Shown here: positions 5,551 through 14,092 of the stretch, in pieces
Layout of the letters: each line of letters starts with the position of its first letter
How positions within the stretch are numbered: the stretch's first letter is position 1
DNA from: Candidatus Zixiibacteriota bacterium
Lineage (GTDB): Bacteria; Electryoneota; B3-LCP
Assembly: GCA_003599535.1 (NCBI GenBank)
Contig: QZKQ01000005.1
Location: forward strand, 1-32,079
DNA: 32,079 nucleotides
Reading direction: 5' to 3'
Translations under genes and position numbers: made by a program
Notes under the pieces: generated by a model
Told to the model about the DNA's origin: nothing
Database searches by the model: none
Seen by the model: only the letters and a program-made list of their open reading frames with translations

Positions 5551-8010
5551 TTATAGTCTGAACCGGACGGTTTGCGTCATGGGGAATTCCACGTACTGGC
5601 CTTCCTGGTAGCCGGGGCGGAAGCGCATGGATTGCAGCGCTTCGATGGCCATGACCCCGAAATCGAACCCTTGGGGTTCTTCGGCGATGAGCTGGAAGTC
5701 GCGGGGGTGGCCCTGGGTGTCCACGATGAAGCTGACCGTGACCTCGCCGGTCAGGCCGGCTTCCATGGCTACCAGGGGGTAGAGGTGGTTGGAGTGGATG
5801 AAGGCTTCCAGGGCGCGCTCCCCGCCGATCAGTTCCGGCGGGCCGGATCCCTGCGTCGGCGCCGGCTGCACCGGTTCGACTGCCGCCAACTCTTCGGCCA
5901 GAGTGGTATCCGGAACGACTTCGGCGGAATCGGGCTCCTCCGGCTCCTCCGGCGGCAGGGGTGCGGTCTTTTTGCGGGCGACGGCCACGTATTCCGACTG
6001 GGGGAATTTTACCAGCAGGGAGTCATAAGCGGCCAGGGCGGCCCGATGATCCTCGATGACGTATTCCTGGAGCCAGGCGGCGGCATAGAGGGCCTTGGGC
6101 CCCCATTCCGTTTCCGCGTACTGCTCGGCCACCTCCAGGTAAGCGTCCACGGCCAAGTCGGGTTGCTCCTGGAGAGCCCACAGATCCTCGGCCTGGCAGA
6201 AGCTATATTCGGCGGAATCCACCGGCTCTGGAAGCGGTTCCAGTCCCAGCCGGGGCCGGACCCAACGGTCATACTCCGTCTCCGGGAACCGCTCGTGCAG
6301 CCAGGTCAGCAGGGAATCCGGCCCGGTGGAATCGGGCGAAGCCTCTTCGGCGAAGCGGTAGAGCGCCAGGATGGACTTGGCGGCGGCCTCGGGGTCGTCT
6401 TCCTGAACGGCCAGATCCTGGAAAATGATCCGGGCGCTGTCAGCGTAACCGAACTGCAGCCAGAGGTGTTCCGCATGGCGGTAACGCACCCCGGCCAGCA
6501 TCTCGCGATCCCGGTCCATGCGCTCATAGATGGAGGAGGAGTCGGTGGGCAGAGGCGCCAGCGTCACGCGGCGTTCCCGGAGGCCGGCCTCCGGCGTCAT
6601 GCCGGGGGGAACGCCCTGCATGGGGCCGGGGTACTGCTGTCCGGCGTAGCTGGGACCCATCGGATTTCCGGAAGGATCCATCATGCCCGCGGGAGTAGCG
6701 CTGGGAGGCATCATGCCGGGATTATCCGGATCGCCGCCCTGCATCTCCAGCAGGCGGCGCATCTCCGGGTCCATCATGTTTTCAGGGGACAGGGGATCGC
6801 CGCCCGGCATGGCGGCCAGGACGCTGTCGGGGGCCAGGGAACTGTCGGGCGGGGGCGGCGGAGGCTGTTCACCGGGGTGCTCGGCGATCCAGGTCAACTG
6901 GAAATCCAGGGTGTCCAGATCGGTGGTCAGGGAATCAATCTGCCCCACCAGGCTCTTCAGGACGCGCAGGTCCGCCACGGCGACGGAGGCTTCCTTGCCG
7001 TATTCGGTGCCGGATTTCTCGGTCTGCACCCGCGTCAGGTACTCGTCGGCCTTGTCGAAGTCCTGCAATTTTTCCAGGTAGATCCGGCCCATCAGGTAGG
7101 AGGCCTTGGCGGAGGTGTCGGTCCGGGGATACAGCTCCAGGATGCGCTTGAAGATCTCGATAGCCTCGTCATAGCGCTCCAGGTCCGTCAGGATCTCCCC
7201 CTTGGCCAGGTAAGCCTGCTCGAACCAGGTGAAGTAAATGTCCTTCCGGAGCAGCTCCTCGGCGATTTGCAGGGCGGGTTCCAGTTCGCCTCGCTGCCGC
7301 ATGGTCTCGGTCCGCTTCAGGCGGGCTTCGAACTCCCGTTTCCGGGTGGGCTTTTCATCCTGTACCTTGCTGTACGCCTCTTCCGCCTTCTCGTATTCCT
7401 CCAGGTGGCGGTGGCATTCGCCGACCAGGTACCAGACATCGGCGCGCTGCTGGCTGTCTTCCAGCTCCTGCTGGATCTTCTGATATTCGACCAGCGCCTG
7501 ACGATAATTCTCCTTTTCCATCTGGTAATCCGCCAGACGGCGCTGGCTCTGCAGGCGGATGTTCTTCTCGCTCCCAGCGCTCCACAGCTCGGTCAGGAGC
7601 GCGATCCCCTGTTCGGTCTGCTGCACCGCCAGCAGCGTCTTGCCCAGGTAGAGGCGCGCTTCATCCCGCAGCGGCGAATCGGGGAACTTGGCCATCAGCT
7701 CTTCGAACTTGCGCTTGGCCTTGGGGTAGTTCTCGATCTCGAAGTACGCCTTGCCCATAATGAGCAGGGCGTCGTCCACGTACTTGCTGTCGGGATAGTA
7801 CTCCAGCACCCGGGCGGCCGAATCAATGGACTTCTGGTAGTTGGTGGTCTTGGGCCGGCCGGTTTCGTTGTTTTCGTTTTCCTTCTGGCCTTCCTTGAAA
7901 TAGCGCTTGGCGTTGTAGTACGTGTTGAAGTACACGCAGGAATTCAGATTCACCGCCAGGAACGCCAGGACCAGAATGAGGAGAAGTTGGGAGCTGATAG
8001 CCTTGTTCAT
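5551..8010 (-). CDS. large TPR lipoprotein with C-terminal TonB-type domain
   Basis: An 819-residue protein. Residues 1-25 are a lipoprotein signal peptide with the lipobox LNSC (Cys25). Residues about 45-365 hold a string of TPR-like repeats resembling BamD/YfiO and YbgF, with recurring AYFEIENYPKAKRKFEEL-type units. A low-complexity linker rich in Pro, Met and Gly runs from about 375 to 475, starting with six consecutive prolines. More TPR-like units follow to about 680. The last 96 residues (about 724-819) match a TonB C-terminal domain: HLYPLVAMEAGLTGEV, VDTQG and MRFRPGYQEG. Such proteins belong to the cell envelope, but a lipid anchor in place of the usual TonB membrane helix is odd. 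The ATG shares one base with the sirtuin stop (TGATG), indicating coupling. Confidence 0.88.
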   Translation of the reverse strand: MNKAISSQLLLILVLAFLAVNLNSCVYFNTYYNAKRYFKEGQKENENNETGRPKTTNYQKSIDSAARVLEYYPDSKYVDDALLIMGKAYFEIENYPKAKRKFEELMAKFPDSPLRDEARLYLGKTLLAVQQTEQGIALLTELWSAGSEKNIRLQSQRRLADYQMEKENYRQALVEYQKIQQELEDSQQRADVWYLVGECHRHLEEYEKAEEAYSKVQDEKPTRKREFEARLKRTETMRQRGELEPALQIAEELLRKDIYFTWFEQAYLAKGEILTDLERYDEAIEIFKRILELYPRTDTSAKASYLMGRIYLEKLQDFDKADEYLTRVQTEKSGTEYGKEASVAVADLRVLKSLVGQIDSLTTDLDTLDFQLTWIAEHPGEQPPPPPPDSSLAPDSVLAAMPGGDPLSPENMMDPEMRRLLEMQGGDPDNPGMMPPSATPAGMMDPSGNPMGPSYAGQQYPGPMQGVPPGMTPEAGLRERRVTLAPLPTDSSSIYERMDRDREMLAGVRYRHAEHLWLQFGYADSARIIFQDLAVQEDDPEAAAKSILALYRFAEEASPDSTGPDSLLTWLHERFPETEYDRWVRPRLGLEPLPEPVDSAEYSFCQAEDLWALQEQPDLAVDAYLEVAEQYAETEWGPKALYAAAWLQEYVIEDHRAALAAYDSLLVKFPQSEYVAVARKKTAPLPPEEPEEPDSAEVVPDTTLAEELAAVEPVQPAPTQGSGPPELIGGERALEAFIHSNHLYPLVAMEAGLTGEVTVSFIVDTQGHPRDFQLIAEEPQGFDFGVMAIEALQSMRFRPGYQEGQYVEFPMTQTVRFRL

Positions 8011-8786
8011 CAGACGTGCTGCACCAGGAGATTTCTGGACACCACTCTTCGCATCCGCCGGAACAGAGACGGCAACACCTGGGCCGCGGGGTAACGGAAG
8101 ATGATATCCGCATCGTCGGAAATGGGGGTAGCCTCGGGATTGACTTCGATCAGCAGGGCCCCGTTATCGGAGGCTACCAGGGGCAGGGAAGCGGCCGGAT
8201 GGACCACGGCCGAGGTCCCGATGGCCAGGAACAGGCTGGCGTTGCGCGCCAGGGTGAAGGCGTCCTCCACCACGGCGATGTTCAGGCTTTCGCCGAACCA
8301 GACCACGTCCGGCCGCACCGGCCCGAGGCATACGGGACAGGCCGGTGGCAAATTCTGAAAGTTCAGGGTATCGTCGGAATGGCGCCGGGCGCACACGGCG
8401 CAGCGATTGGTGAAGATATTGCCGTGCAGTTCCAGCAACTTGCTGTGGCCGGCTCGCTGGTGCATGCCGTCCACGTTCTGGGTGATCAGGGTGAACTGCC
8501 CGGGCAGCAGCCGGGCCATCTCCACCAGGGCGAAATGCCCGGGGCTGGGGTTGGCGCGGGCGATCAGATGGCGCCGGGCCAGGTACCATTCCCAGACCAC
8601 CTGGGGACTTTCCGAAAAGGCCTCCGGAGTGGCCAGGTCCTCCGCCCTGTACCGGCTCCAGTAACCGTCGGCATTGCGGAAGGTCGGAATGCCCGATTCC
8701 GCAGAAATGCCCGAACCGGTGAGCACCACCACGTTGGTCAGATGCTCCGGTCTCAATTTCAGCGTATCTATTTTTTCCAATTTCAT
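8010..8786 (-). CDS. cobB: Sir2-family NAD-dependent lysine deacylase (sirtuin)
   Basis: A 258-residue sirtuin with the NAD-binding motif LTGSGISAESGIPTFR (from residue 22), where the first Ala of the usual GAGIS is Ser. Also present are TQNVDGMHQRAG, the catalytic His121 in LELHGN, and four zinc cysteines (129, 132, 150, 153). WYLARR places Tyr68 and Arg71 at the positions that bind acidic acyl groups in class III sirtuins such as CobB and SIRT5, so desuccinylase or demalonylase activity is likely alongside deacetylation (inference from the family). I chose the ATG at 8786. An in-frame ATG at 8810 would add eight residues but overlaps a TATAAT element (8809-8814, minus strand) that could be the -10 box. 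This appears to be the first gene of the long minus-strand operon. Confidence 0.93.
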   Translation of the reverse strand: MKLEKIDTLKLRPEHLTNVVVLTGSGISAESGIPTFRNADGYWSRYRAEDLATPEAFSESPQVVWEWYLARRHLIARANPSPGHFALVEMARLLPGQFTLITQNVDGMHQRAGHSKLLELHGNIFTNRCAVCARRHSDDTLNFQNLPPACPVCLGPVRPDVVWFGESLNIAVVEDAFTLARNASLFLAIGTSAVVHPAASLPLVASDNGALLIEVNPEATPISDDADIIFRYPAAQVLPSLFRRMRRVVSRNLLVQHV

Positions 8787-8863
8787 ATTGACCGCGAGAA
8801 TAAATTTCATTATATTTGATGGTTTAATGTCCCCGGGCAGGACCCACCGGGCATCCGCCGGGG

Positions 8864-8869
8864 TATAAT
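8864..8869 (+). promoter_or_regulatory. probable -10 element of the rpsT promoter
   Basis: A perfect TATAAT lies 40 bases before the rpsT start and would give a leader of roughly 33 bases. The region 17 bases upstream (8841-8846, GACCCA) is a poor -35, so only the -10 can be supported. The intergenic space 8787-8908 also has to hold the divergent sirtuin promoter. Confidence 0.45.
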
Positions 8870-8908
8870 GCTGGAAATGAACCGACACTTACCCATACAG
8901 GAGACCCC

Positions 8909-9166
8909 ATGCCGCACCACAAGGCGTACAAGAAAAGCATGCGCAAAGACGCTCGGGCCCGCCAGGAAAACCGCGCCTACCGTTCGCAGATGAGAAGCAT
9001 CGTCCGCAAGGTGCGTGAATCCCGTACCCAGGCGGAAGGACAGGAAGTGCTTCGCCAGGCCGTTTCCATCCTGGATCATTTGGCCAGCAAGGGCGTCATT
9101 CACCGCAACAACGCCTCCAACCACAAGTCCAAGCTGTCCCAGTATGTGGCCAAGCTGCCGGCGTAA
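8909..9166 (+). CDS. rpsT: 30S ribosomal protein S20
   Basis: An 85-residue, highly basic protein of the usual S20 length. The N-terminus MPHHKAYKKSMRKDARAR and the end HRNNASNHKSKLSQYVAKL match the S20 pattern in which a helical, lysine- and arginine-rich protein binds 16S rRNA. The C-terminal NNASNHKSKL corresponds to the conserved KNxAARxKSxL region. A strong ribosome-binding site AGGAG (8899-8903) sits 5 bases before the ATG. The gene is monocistronic and convergent with guaB, with only 12 bases between the two stop codons and no obvious terminator there. Confidence 0.96.
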   Translation: MPHHKAYKKSMRKDARARQENRAYRSQMRSIVRKVRESRTQAEGQEVLRQAVSILDHLASKGVIHRNNASNHKSKLSQYVAKLPA

Positions 9167-9178
9167 CGTCCCGGCCGC

Positions 9179-10669
9179 TCACCAGAGTTTGTAATTGGGC
9201 GCCTCCTGGGTGATGATGACGTCGTGCGGGTGGCTCTCCCGCAGCCCCGCCTGGCTGATGCGGATGAACTGGGTTTCTTCCCGCATCTGCTGCAGGGTCT
9301 GAACGCCGCAGTAGCCCATGGACGACTTCAATCCCCCGATCAACTGGTAGACCGTGTCTTCCAGTTTGCCGCGGTAGGGCACCCGGCCTTCGATGCCTTC
9401 GGGCACCAGCTTGCCCCTGGATTCGGCGCTCTGGAAGTAACGGTCGGCGCTGCCTTCAGCCATAGCCCCCAGCGATCCCATGCCCCGGAAGACCTTGTAG
9501 CTGCGCCCGTCCAGCATGATGGTTTCTCCGGGGCTTTCTTCCAGGCCGGCAAACAGTTGCCCGATCATGACCGATTGGGCGCCGGCCGCCAGGGCCTTGG
9601 CCACGTCCCCGGAATACTTGATGCCGCCGTCGGCGATGATGGGCACACCGTGGCGGTCCGCCTCCTCGGCGCACTCCATGATGGCCGTCAACTGCGGCAC
9701 CCCCACCCCGGCAACCACCCGGGTGGTGCAGATGGACCCCGGCCCCATGCCCACCTTGACCGCGTCCACGCCGGCGGCGATCAGGTCGGCCACCGCTTCC
9801 CGGCGGGCCACGTTGCCGGCGATGATTTCCATGTCCGGCGCCTCGCGGCGCACTTTTTCCACGGCACGGATGACGCCTTCGCTGTGGCCGTGGGCGGTAT
9901 CCACCACGATCACGTCCACTTCCGCCATCCGCAGCCGCTCCAGGCGTTCCTCCAGATCCTTCCCCACACCCACCGCGGCGCCCACCCGCAACCGTCCCCG
10001 CTCATCCTTGCAAGCCTGGGGGTACTGCCGCCGCCGCTGAATGTCCTTCACCGTGATCAAGCCCACCAGCCGCCCCTTGTCGTCCACGATCAGGAGCTTC
10101 TCCTTGCGGCTCTTCTGCAGCATCATCTCGGCCGCTTCCAGGGTGGTGCTGGGCGGGGCGGTGACCAGGGGCGGCCGGGTCATCACCTGGGAAACGGGCT
10201 GGTCCAGGTTGGTCTCGAAGCGCAGGTCGCGGTGCGTCACGATGCCTACCAGGCGGCCTTCGTCCACTACCGGGATGCCGGAGATGGATTCCCGCTGCAT
10301 GGTCTCCAGCACCTCGCGCACCGTCTGATTCGGGGCCATGGTGATGGGGTTGAAGATCACGGCGCTCTCGGCCCGCTTAACCCGGTCCACTTCCCCGGCC
10401 TGGTCATAGGGCGACATATTCTTATGAACGATCCCGAGGCCCCCCAGGCGCGCCAGGCTGATGGCCAGGTGGGATTCGGTTACCGTGTCCATGGCGGCCG
10501 ACACCAGCGGGATGTTCAGTTCGATGTGCCGCGACAGGCGGGTGTTCACCTGGGCCTGGGCCGGCAGAACGGCCGAACGGCGCGGCAACAGCAGAACGTC
10601 GTCGAAGGTCAGGCCTTCGTCGAGGATGCGGGCCAGGTAGCGGGGCGAAGTGGAAGAAGACGATTCCAT
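9179..10669 (-). CDS. guaB: inosine-5'-monophosphate dehydrogenase
   Basis: A 496-residue enzyme, the normal bacterial length, that oxidises IMP to XMP with NAD+ as the committed step of GMP synthesis. The N-terminus has [15 protein letters not shown] pair of CBS domains occupies about residues 100-215 ([17 protein letters not shown] and [17 protein letters not shown]). The catalytic loop is GSICTTR with Cys314, and [13 protein letters not shown] and MIGQLFAG bind the phosphate. The mobile flap includes [10 protein letters not shown] and SSMGYCG. The ATG at 10669 has no strong ribosome-binding site, but the start matches family N-termini. The isomerase-like gene upstream on the same strand is 111 bases away, so a separate promoter is likely. 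Confidence 0.97.
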   Translation of the reverse strand: MESSSSTSPRYLARILDEGLTFDDVLLLPRRSAVLPAQAQVNTRLSRHIELNIPLVSAAMDTVTESHLAISLARLGGLGIVHKNMSPYDQAGEVDRVKRAESAVIFNPITMAPNQTVREVLETMQRESISGIPVVDEGRLVGIVTHRDLRFETNLDQPVSQVMTRPPLVTAPPSTTLEAAEMMLQKSRKEKLLIVDDKGRLVGLITVKDIQRRRQYPQACKDERGRLRVGAAVGVGKDLEERLERLRMAEVDVIVVDTAHGHSEGVIRAVEKVRREAPDMEIIAGNVARREAVADLIAAGVDAVKVGMGPGSICTTRVVAGVGVPQLTAIMECAEEADRHGVPIIADGGIKYSGDVAKALAAGAQSVMIGQLFAGLEESPGETIMLDGRSYKVFRGMGSLGAMAEGSADRYFQSAESRGKLVPEGIEGRVPYRGKLEDTVYQLIGGLKSSMGYCGVQTLQQMREETQFIRISQAGLRESHPHDVIITQEAPNYKLW

Positions 10670-10710
10670 GTTCGATCCTGTCGGGCGGAAAAGGGCTGTT
10701 TCGTTTACCT

Positions 10711-10739
10711 TTTATACCCCGGCCGGAGGGGGATGTTCC
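10711..10739 (-). promoter_or_regulatory. possible guaB promoter
   Basis: On the minus strand a TATAAA -10 (10711-10716) is spaced 17 bases from GGAACA (10734-10739), which matches only the last three bases of TTGACA. It would start transcription about 35 bases before guaB. The -10 is convincing and the -35 weak. Confidence 0.4.
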
Positions 10740-10780
10740 GTTCCGGGCCTCCTATTGTCCTTGGGGAGAAAGCGACTTTC

Positions 10781-11386
10781 CTACTCCCCCGCCGCTTCGA
10801 TTTTACGCACCCGGCGTTCGTGGCGGCCGCCGGAAAACGGCTCCAGCAGGAAGGTCCGGACGACCTCCCAGGCCGCTTCCGGGTCCAGGGCCTTGCCCCC
10901 CAGGGTGATGACATTGGCGTCGTTGTGCCCCCGGGCGGAACGGGCTACCTCGGTGTTCCAGCAGGCCGCCGCCCGCACCGCGGCGATCCGGTTGGCCACC
11001 ATGGCCGAGGCGACCCCCAGGCTGTCAATCATGATCCCGCGGTCGGCGCGGCCTTCGGAAACCTGCCGCGCCACCATCCGGGCGAAATCCGGATAATCCA
11101 CCGCCTCGGGAGAGTGCGTACCCACGTCCTGCACGGCCAGATCCATGTCCCGCAACCGGGGGACCAGGGTCTCCTTTAAGGCGTATCCCCCGTGATCCGC
11201 CCCCACGACAACGGATCGGACCGGGAAGGGGGCCGGCATATAACTACTAAGTTCTTCGATTATTTTGACTTGATGTTGGCGAACCGCATCCCGGGCGGCA
11301 GGTGTCAGGCGGGTTCCCGGAGCTACAATGATGCGCTCGCCCCGCTTGATCAGAGACAGGACAGTACGTTCGTCCAAAATTTTCAT
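10781..11386 (-). CDS. RpiB/LacA-family sugar-phosphate isomerase homologue with N-terminal extension
   Basis: A 201-residue protein. Residues 55-195 are the RpiB/LacAB fold: GADHGGYALKE, DVGTHSPEAVDYPDFA, ARGHNDANVITLGG with His154, and the C-terminal FSGGRHERRV. The RpiB motif with the catalytic cysteine (ICGTGIG) is replaced by IDSLGVAS with Asp121. That resembles the Asp-containing site of LacA, the subunit of galactose-6-phosphate isomerase that works with a Cys-bearing LacB. No LacB is visible nearby. Residues 1-50 are an extra segment whose APGTRLTPAARD recalls the N-terminus of the cobalamin adenosyltransferase EutT. Canonical ribose-5-phosphate isomerase activity is therefore doubtful. 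The ATG is 4 bases after the stop of the GH2-like gene, so the two are co-transcribed. Confidence 0.82.
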   Translation of the reverse strand: MKILDERTVLSLIKRGERIIVAPGTRLTPAARDAVRQHQVKIIEELSSYMPAPFPVRSVVVGADHGGYALKETLVPRLRDMDLAVQDVGTHSPEAVDYPDFARMVARQVSEGRADRGIMIDSLGVASAMVANRIAAVRAAACWNTEVARSARGHNDANVITLGGKALDPEAAWEVVRTFLLEPFSGGRHERRVRKIEAAGE

Positions 11387-11390
11387 GGTA

Positions 11391-13865
11391 TTATCCCGCG
11401 GCGAAGAGGCGAACGAAGAACCCCAGGTAGTAGAGGGTCTCCCGGGTGACTTGCAGATGGGCCAGGTAGGCCAGGAGGAGCAGAAGGGGCAGGCCCAGGC
11501 CCACCATCAGGGGGCGGGCCAGGTAGCCGCGGCAGGCACGCTGCATGGCTCCCAACGACCGGGCGTAAGACCACAGCAGGCTCCAGTAGGCCGCCACCAC
11601 CACGATCCATTGCAGCCACGGCACGGCGGCCAGAGGCAGGTAGATCATGGACAACGGCAGCACGGCCAGCGCCGGCACTCCCGACCAGGCGACGAGGTAG
11701 AAGGACTGGCCGAAGGTGAAGCGGAGCCGCTGCCGGTGGCAGGCCAGGCGCATGGCCAGGGAATAGATTACGGCCAGCCCCAGCACCAGCATGGTGAGAA
11801 AGAAGATCCCCTGCATGGGCTGCCAGATGTTGTTGCGGACCAGGGCCAGAAGACCACTGTGGTTCAGGAAGTGCGGGAGCGCGGCGCTGAGGCCCGGGTC
11901 CAGCCGGTGGTGGTGCAACTGCACGGCCCACAGGTTGCCGATCCCGGCGGCGACCAGGATCGCCAGCAGCGCGGTCTGCGCACCCTGCTGGAAGCGCCGG
12001 TTACGGATGTCCCCTACCAGCCCCTGGAAGTGGGTCAGGGCGCGGCGCAGGTTCTTGCGCCAGGAACGGTCAATCCGGATCAGCCAGGCCACCGCCACAG
12101 AGAACGCCAGGCCGAAGGCGAGGTACTCCCAGACCATCCCCGCGCCGCGGGGTTCCGGGGCGTGCAGGTCGGGGTAGCCGCCCCCCATGAACCCCTTCAG
12201 GCGCCGGTAGACCTCGCGCGGTTGGCGCTGCAAATCGGTCACGCCGGCACGGTGGATCAGGGGATTCCAGGAGGGTGGATTCCACATCAGGGGCTCCTCC
12301 CCCACCCAATCCGCCAGATAGGCGGCCAGGAAGGCGGAACGTTCCCCCACCAGCTCATGCAGGGTCCGGTCCAGCCTCCAGGCCTGCTCGTCCAGGTCGG
12401 GAGCGTTGATCTCCCCGGGCCGGAGGTAGGCCGGAACCTGGGGCATGTCTACAGTCGTTCCGGATAGAAGGACCAGTTCGCCGGGGCGCCCCAAGGCCAC
12501 CAAGGTGGCGGCGTAGTAGGGCCAGGGGGAGGCCAGGTTCAGGCTCCATTGGGCCAACAGCCCGCCCGGCGTCACTGCCTTGGGATCCAGATTGGACCCC
12601 CACCCCAGGGTCAGAACGCAGGGGTGCTCCGCGGCCATTTCCTGCAGGGAGCGCATGGCCCGCCGGGCCGCTTCCTGAACCTCCCGTTGCGCCAGAATCG
12701 AGACGGAGGCTCCATACAGGGGGATCTCCAGGTACACCCCCAGGCCCAGGGTGTCGCACGCCTCCAGGAAGGCGGGATGGGGCGGCTGAAAGGCGCAGCG
12801 CACCGTCTCTGCGCCCAAGTCGAGAATCTGCTCCAGTTCGGCCCGGAGCTGGTCCGGGGAAGGCGATATTCCTCCTCCGGGCCAGTGCCCCACCCGCACT
12901 ACGCCGCTGAAGGAGGCTCGCCCGCCGGGATTGGCCAGAGTCTGCGCCAGTTCGCCGGGGTCGGGCCTCAACCCCACATTTCGCCGCCTCCGGTCGAGGA
13001 CCCGCTCGTCGCGCCGCAATTCTGCTGTCAGACGGTAAAGATAGGGGGCGCCGGGGCGCCAGACACGGGCCGCCGGCACGGTCAACTGGAAAACCTGTTC
13101 CCGGGCGGAATCGGCCCCGGCCAGGGTGATCTCCTGCTCGGCTACGACGGAATCGGCGGAATCGGCCAGGAGCGCATGGAATACAGCGGAGGTTTCCGGC
13201 GAGGCCAGCCGGTAGGTGAAGCGGACCTCCACCTGGCGGTCTTCGCCGCCGGGAGGGGAGATCTCCCGAACCTGCAGCGTCTCAAGGTACTCGACCGGCA
13301 GCGCCTGGAGGAACACCTCCCGGGTGATGCCGCCATAATTGCGGGGCGCGAAGACAGCCGAACGCAGGGGCAGACTCGCCTTCTCCCCGCGCTGGTTGGA
13401 TACCTCCACCTGTAATTCGTTGGCCGCCCCAAAGCGCACGAGCTCCGGAGGCAGAGGCACGGTGAAGGGTACGCCTGGCGGTATATTCGTTTCCAGGGTC
13501 ACGCCGTTGACCTGTACCGTGGCGTGATGATGGATCCCCAGGAACAGCAGGCGCAGCCGCCGCCCCTGCCAGTCGTCGGGGACCTCGAACCGCCGCCGGA
13601 AGGTCACCGTTCCCTCATACCCGTCCCAACTGCCGGGGAGGCGCACGTCGCCGGTCCGCCCGGCGGCCTGAAACTGCCATTCGCCGTTCAGGTCCAGTAC
13701 CGGGGCGAGGTCCGGCGGGCGTTCGGGATTCAGCGCGGTGTAGGGGAAGCTCTCCGCCGCCGGATGAAAGGCCGGCTGGGGCCACCCCGGGGTCGCACCG
13801 ATCAACACGGCCGCCGCCAGCAGCATCCCGAAGAGCCCCTGCCGCAAGGCCGGCCCGGGCCTCAT
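11391..13865 (-). CDS. GH2-like exoplasmic protein fused to a multi-pass membrane domain
   Basis: An 824-residue protein with a signal peptide (about 1-30). A glycoside hydrolase family 2 sugar-binding jelly roll follows (about 45-190; DLNGEWQF, LPGSWDGY, VQVNGVTLE), then Ig-like beta-strands (about 195-310) and a TIM-barrel-like region (about 315-560) with AETVRCAFQPPHP, CDTLGLGVYLEIPLYG. Where active GH2 enzymes have the acid/base WSLGNE, this protein has LGWGSNLD (near residue 418), so that glutamate is missing. From about residue 590 to the end there are roughly six hydrophobic helices in a Yip1-like arrangement. It is probably a membrane-anchored carbohydrate-binding or sensing protein rather than an enzyme (inference). 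The open frame continues upstream to 14195, but the ATG at 13865 precedes the signal peptide and follows a good promoter. Confidence 0.8.
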   Translation of the reverse strand: MRPGPALRQGLFGMLLAAAVLIGATPGWPQPAFHPAAESFPYTALNPERPPDLAPVLDLNGEWQFQAAGRTGDVRLPGSWDGYEGTVTFRRRFEVPDDWQGRRLRLLFLGIHHHATVQVNGVTLETNIPPGVPFTVPLPPELVRFGAANELQVEVSNQRGEKASLPLRSAVFAPRNYGGITREVFLQALPVEYLETLQVREISPPGGEDRQVEVRFTYRLASPETSAVFHALLADSADSVVAEQEITLAGADSAREQVFQLTVPAARVWRPGAPYLYRLTAELRRDERVLDRRRRNVGLRPDPGELAQTLANPGGRASFSGVVRVGHWPGGGISPSPDQLRAELEQILDLGAETVRCAFQPPHPAFLEACDTLGLGVYLEIPLYGASVSILAQREVQEAARRAMRSLQEMAAEHPCVLTLGWGSNLDPKAVTPGGLLAQWSLNLASPWPYYAATLVALGRPGELVLLSGTTVDMPQVPAYLRPGEINAPDLDEQAWRLDRTLHELVGERSAFLAAYLADWVGEEPLMWNPPSWNPLIHRAGVTDLQRQPREVYRRLKGFMGGGYPDLHAPEPRGAGMVWEYLAFGLAFSVAVAWLIRIDRSWRKNLRRALTHFQGLVGDIRNRRFQQGAQTALLAILVAAGIGNLWAVQLHHHRLDPGLSAALPHFLNHSGLLALVRNNIWQPMQGIFFLTMLVLGLAVIYSLAMRLACHRQRLRFTFGQSFYLVAWSGVPALAVLPLSMIYLPLAAVPWLQWIVVVAAYWSLLWSYARSLGAMQRACRGYLARPLMVGLGLPLLLLLAYLAHLQVTRETLYYLGFFVRLFAAG

Positions 13866-13902
13866 GGCATATCTTGATAATTGCGTGTCTGCATACCCCA
13901 AA

Positions 13903-13931
13903 AATATATGGATTTGACCGGGGAAATCCAA
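13903..13931 (-). promoter_or_regulatory. sigma70-type promoter for the GH2-like/isomerase operon
   Basis: On the minus strand TTGGAT (13926-13931) and TATATT (13903-13908) are separated by exactly 17 bases. Transcription would start near 13896, about 30 bases before the ATG. It is divergent from the tnaA promoter in the same intergenic region. Confidence 0.6.
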
Positions 13932-14014
13932 GCGGAAACTGGACAAGAAGTTGTGGGATTCCCCCGCCCGGACCACCCCCGCGCCGCCGGCGTAGGCAAT
14001 ATTCCAACTAACCC

Positions 14015-14043
14015 TTGACTTGGGGCCGCAATACTGGTATATT
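14015..14043 (+). promoter_or_regulatory. sigma70-type promoter for tnaA
   Basis: TTGACT (14015-14020) and TATATT (14038-14043) are separated by exactly 17 bases, five of six matches in each box. The predicted start near 14050 leaves a leader of about 90 bases before tnaA, long enough for regulation at the RNA level. Confidence 0.7.
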
Positions 14044-14066
14044 TCTCTGTTTGTACTTTTCCGCCG

Positions 14067-14092
14067 GCGTCCCCTCGTACCTCGAGGGACGC
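14067..14092 (+). promoter_or_regulatory. stem-loop in the tnaA leader
   Basis: The arms GCGTCC-C-CTCG (14067-14077) and CGAGGGACGC (14083-14092) form ten base pairs with one bulged C and a TACCT loop. It lies between the promoter and the ribosome-binding site. There is no run of T after it and no obvious tryptophan-containing leader peptide of the TnaC kind, so it is not a standard attenuator. Confidence 0.4.

Noticed and set aside
5572-8094. Very long open frame of 840 codons on the plus strand opposite the TPR lipoprotein
   Set aside because: It is the antisense of a gene with clear domains, has a repetitive Gly/Leu/Val/Gln composition and no recognisable domain; long antisense frames are expected in GC-rich DNA.
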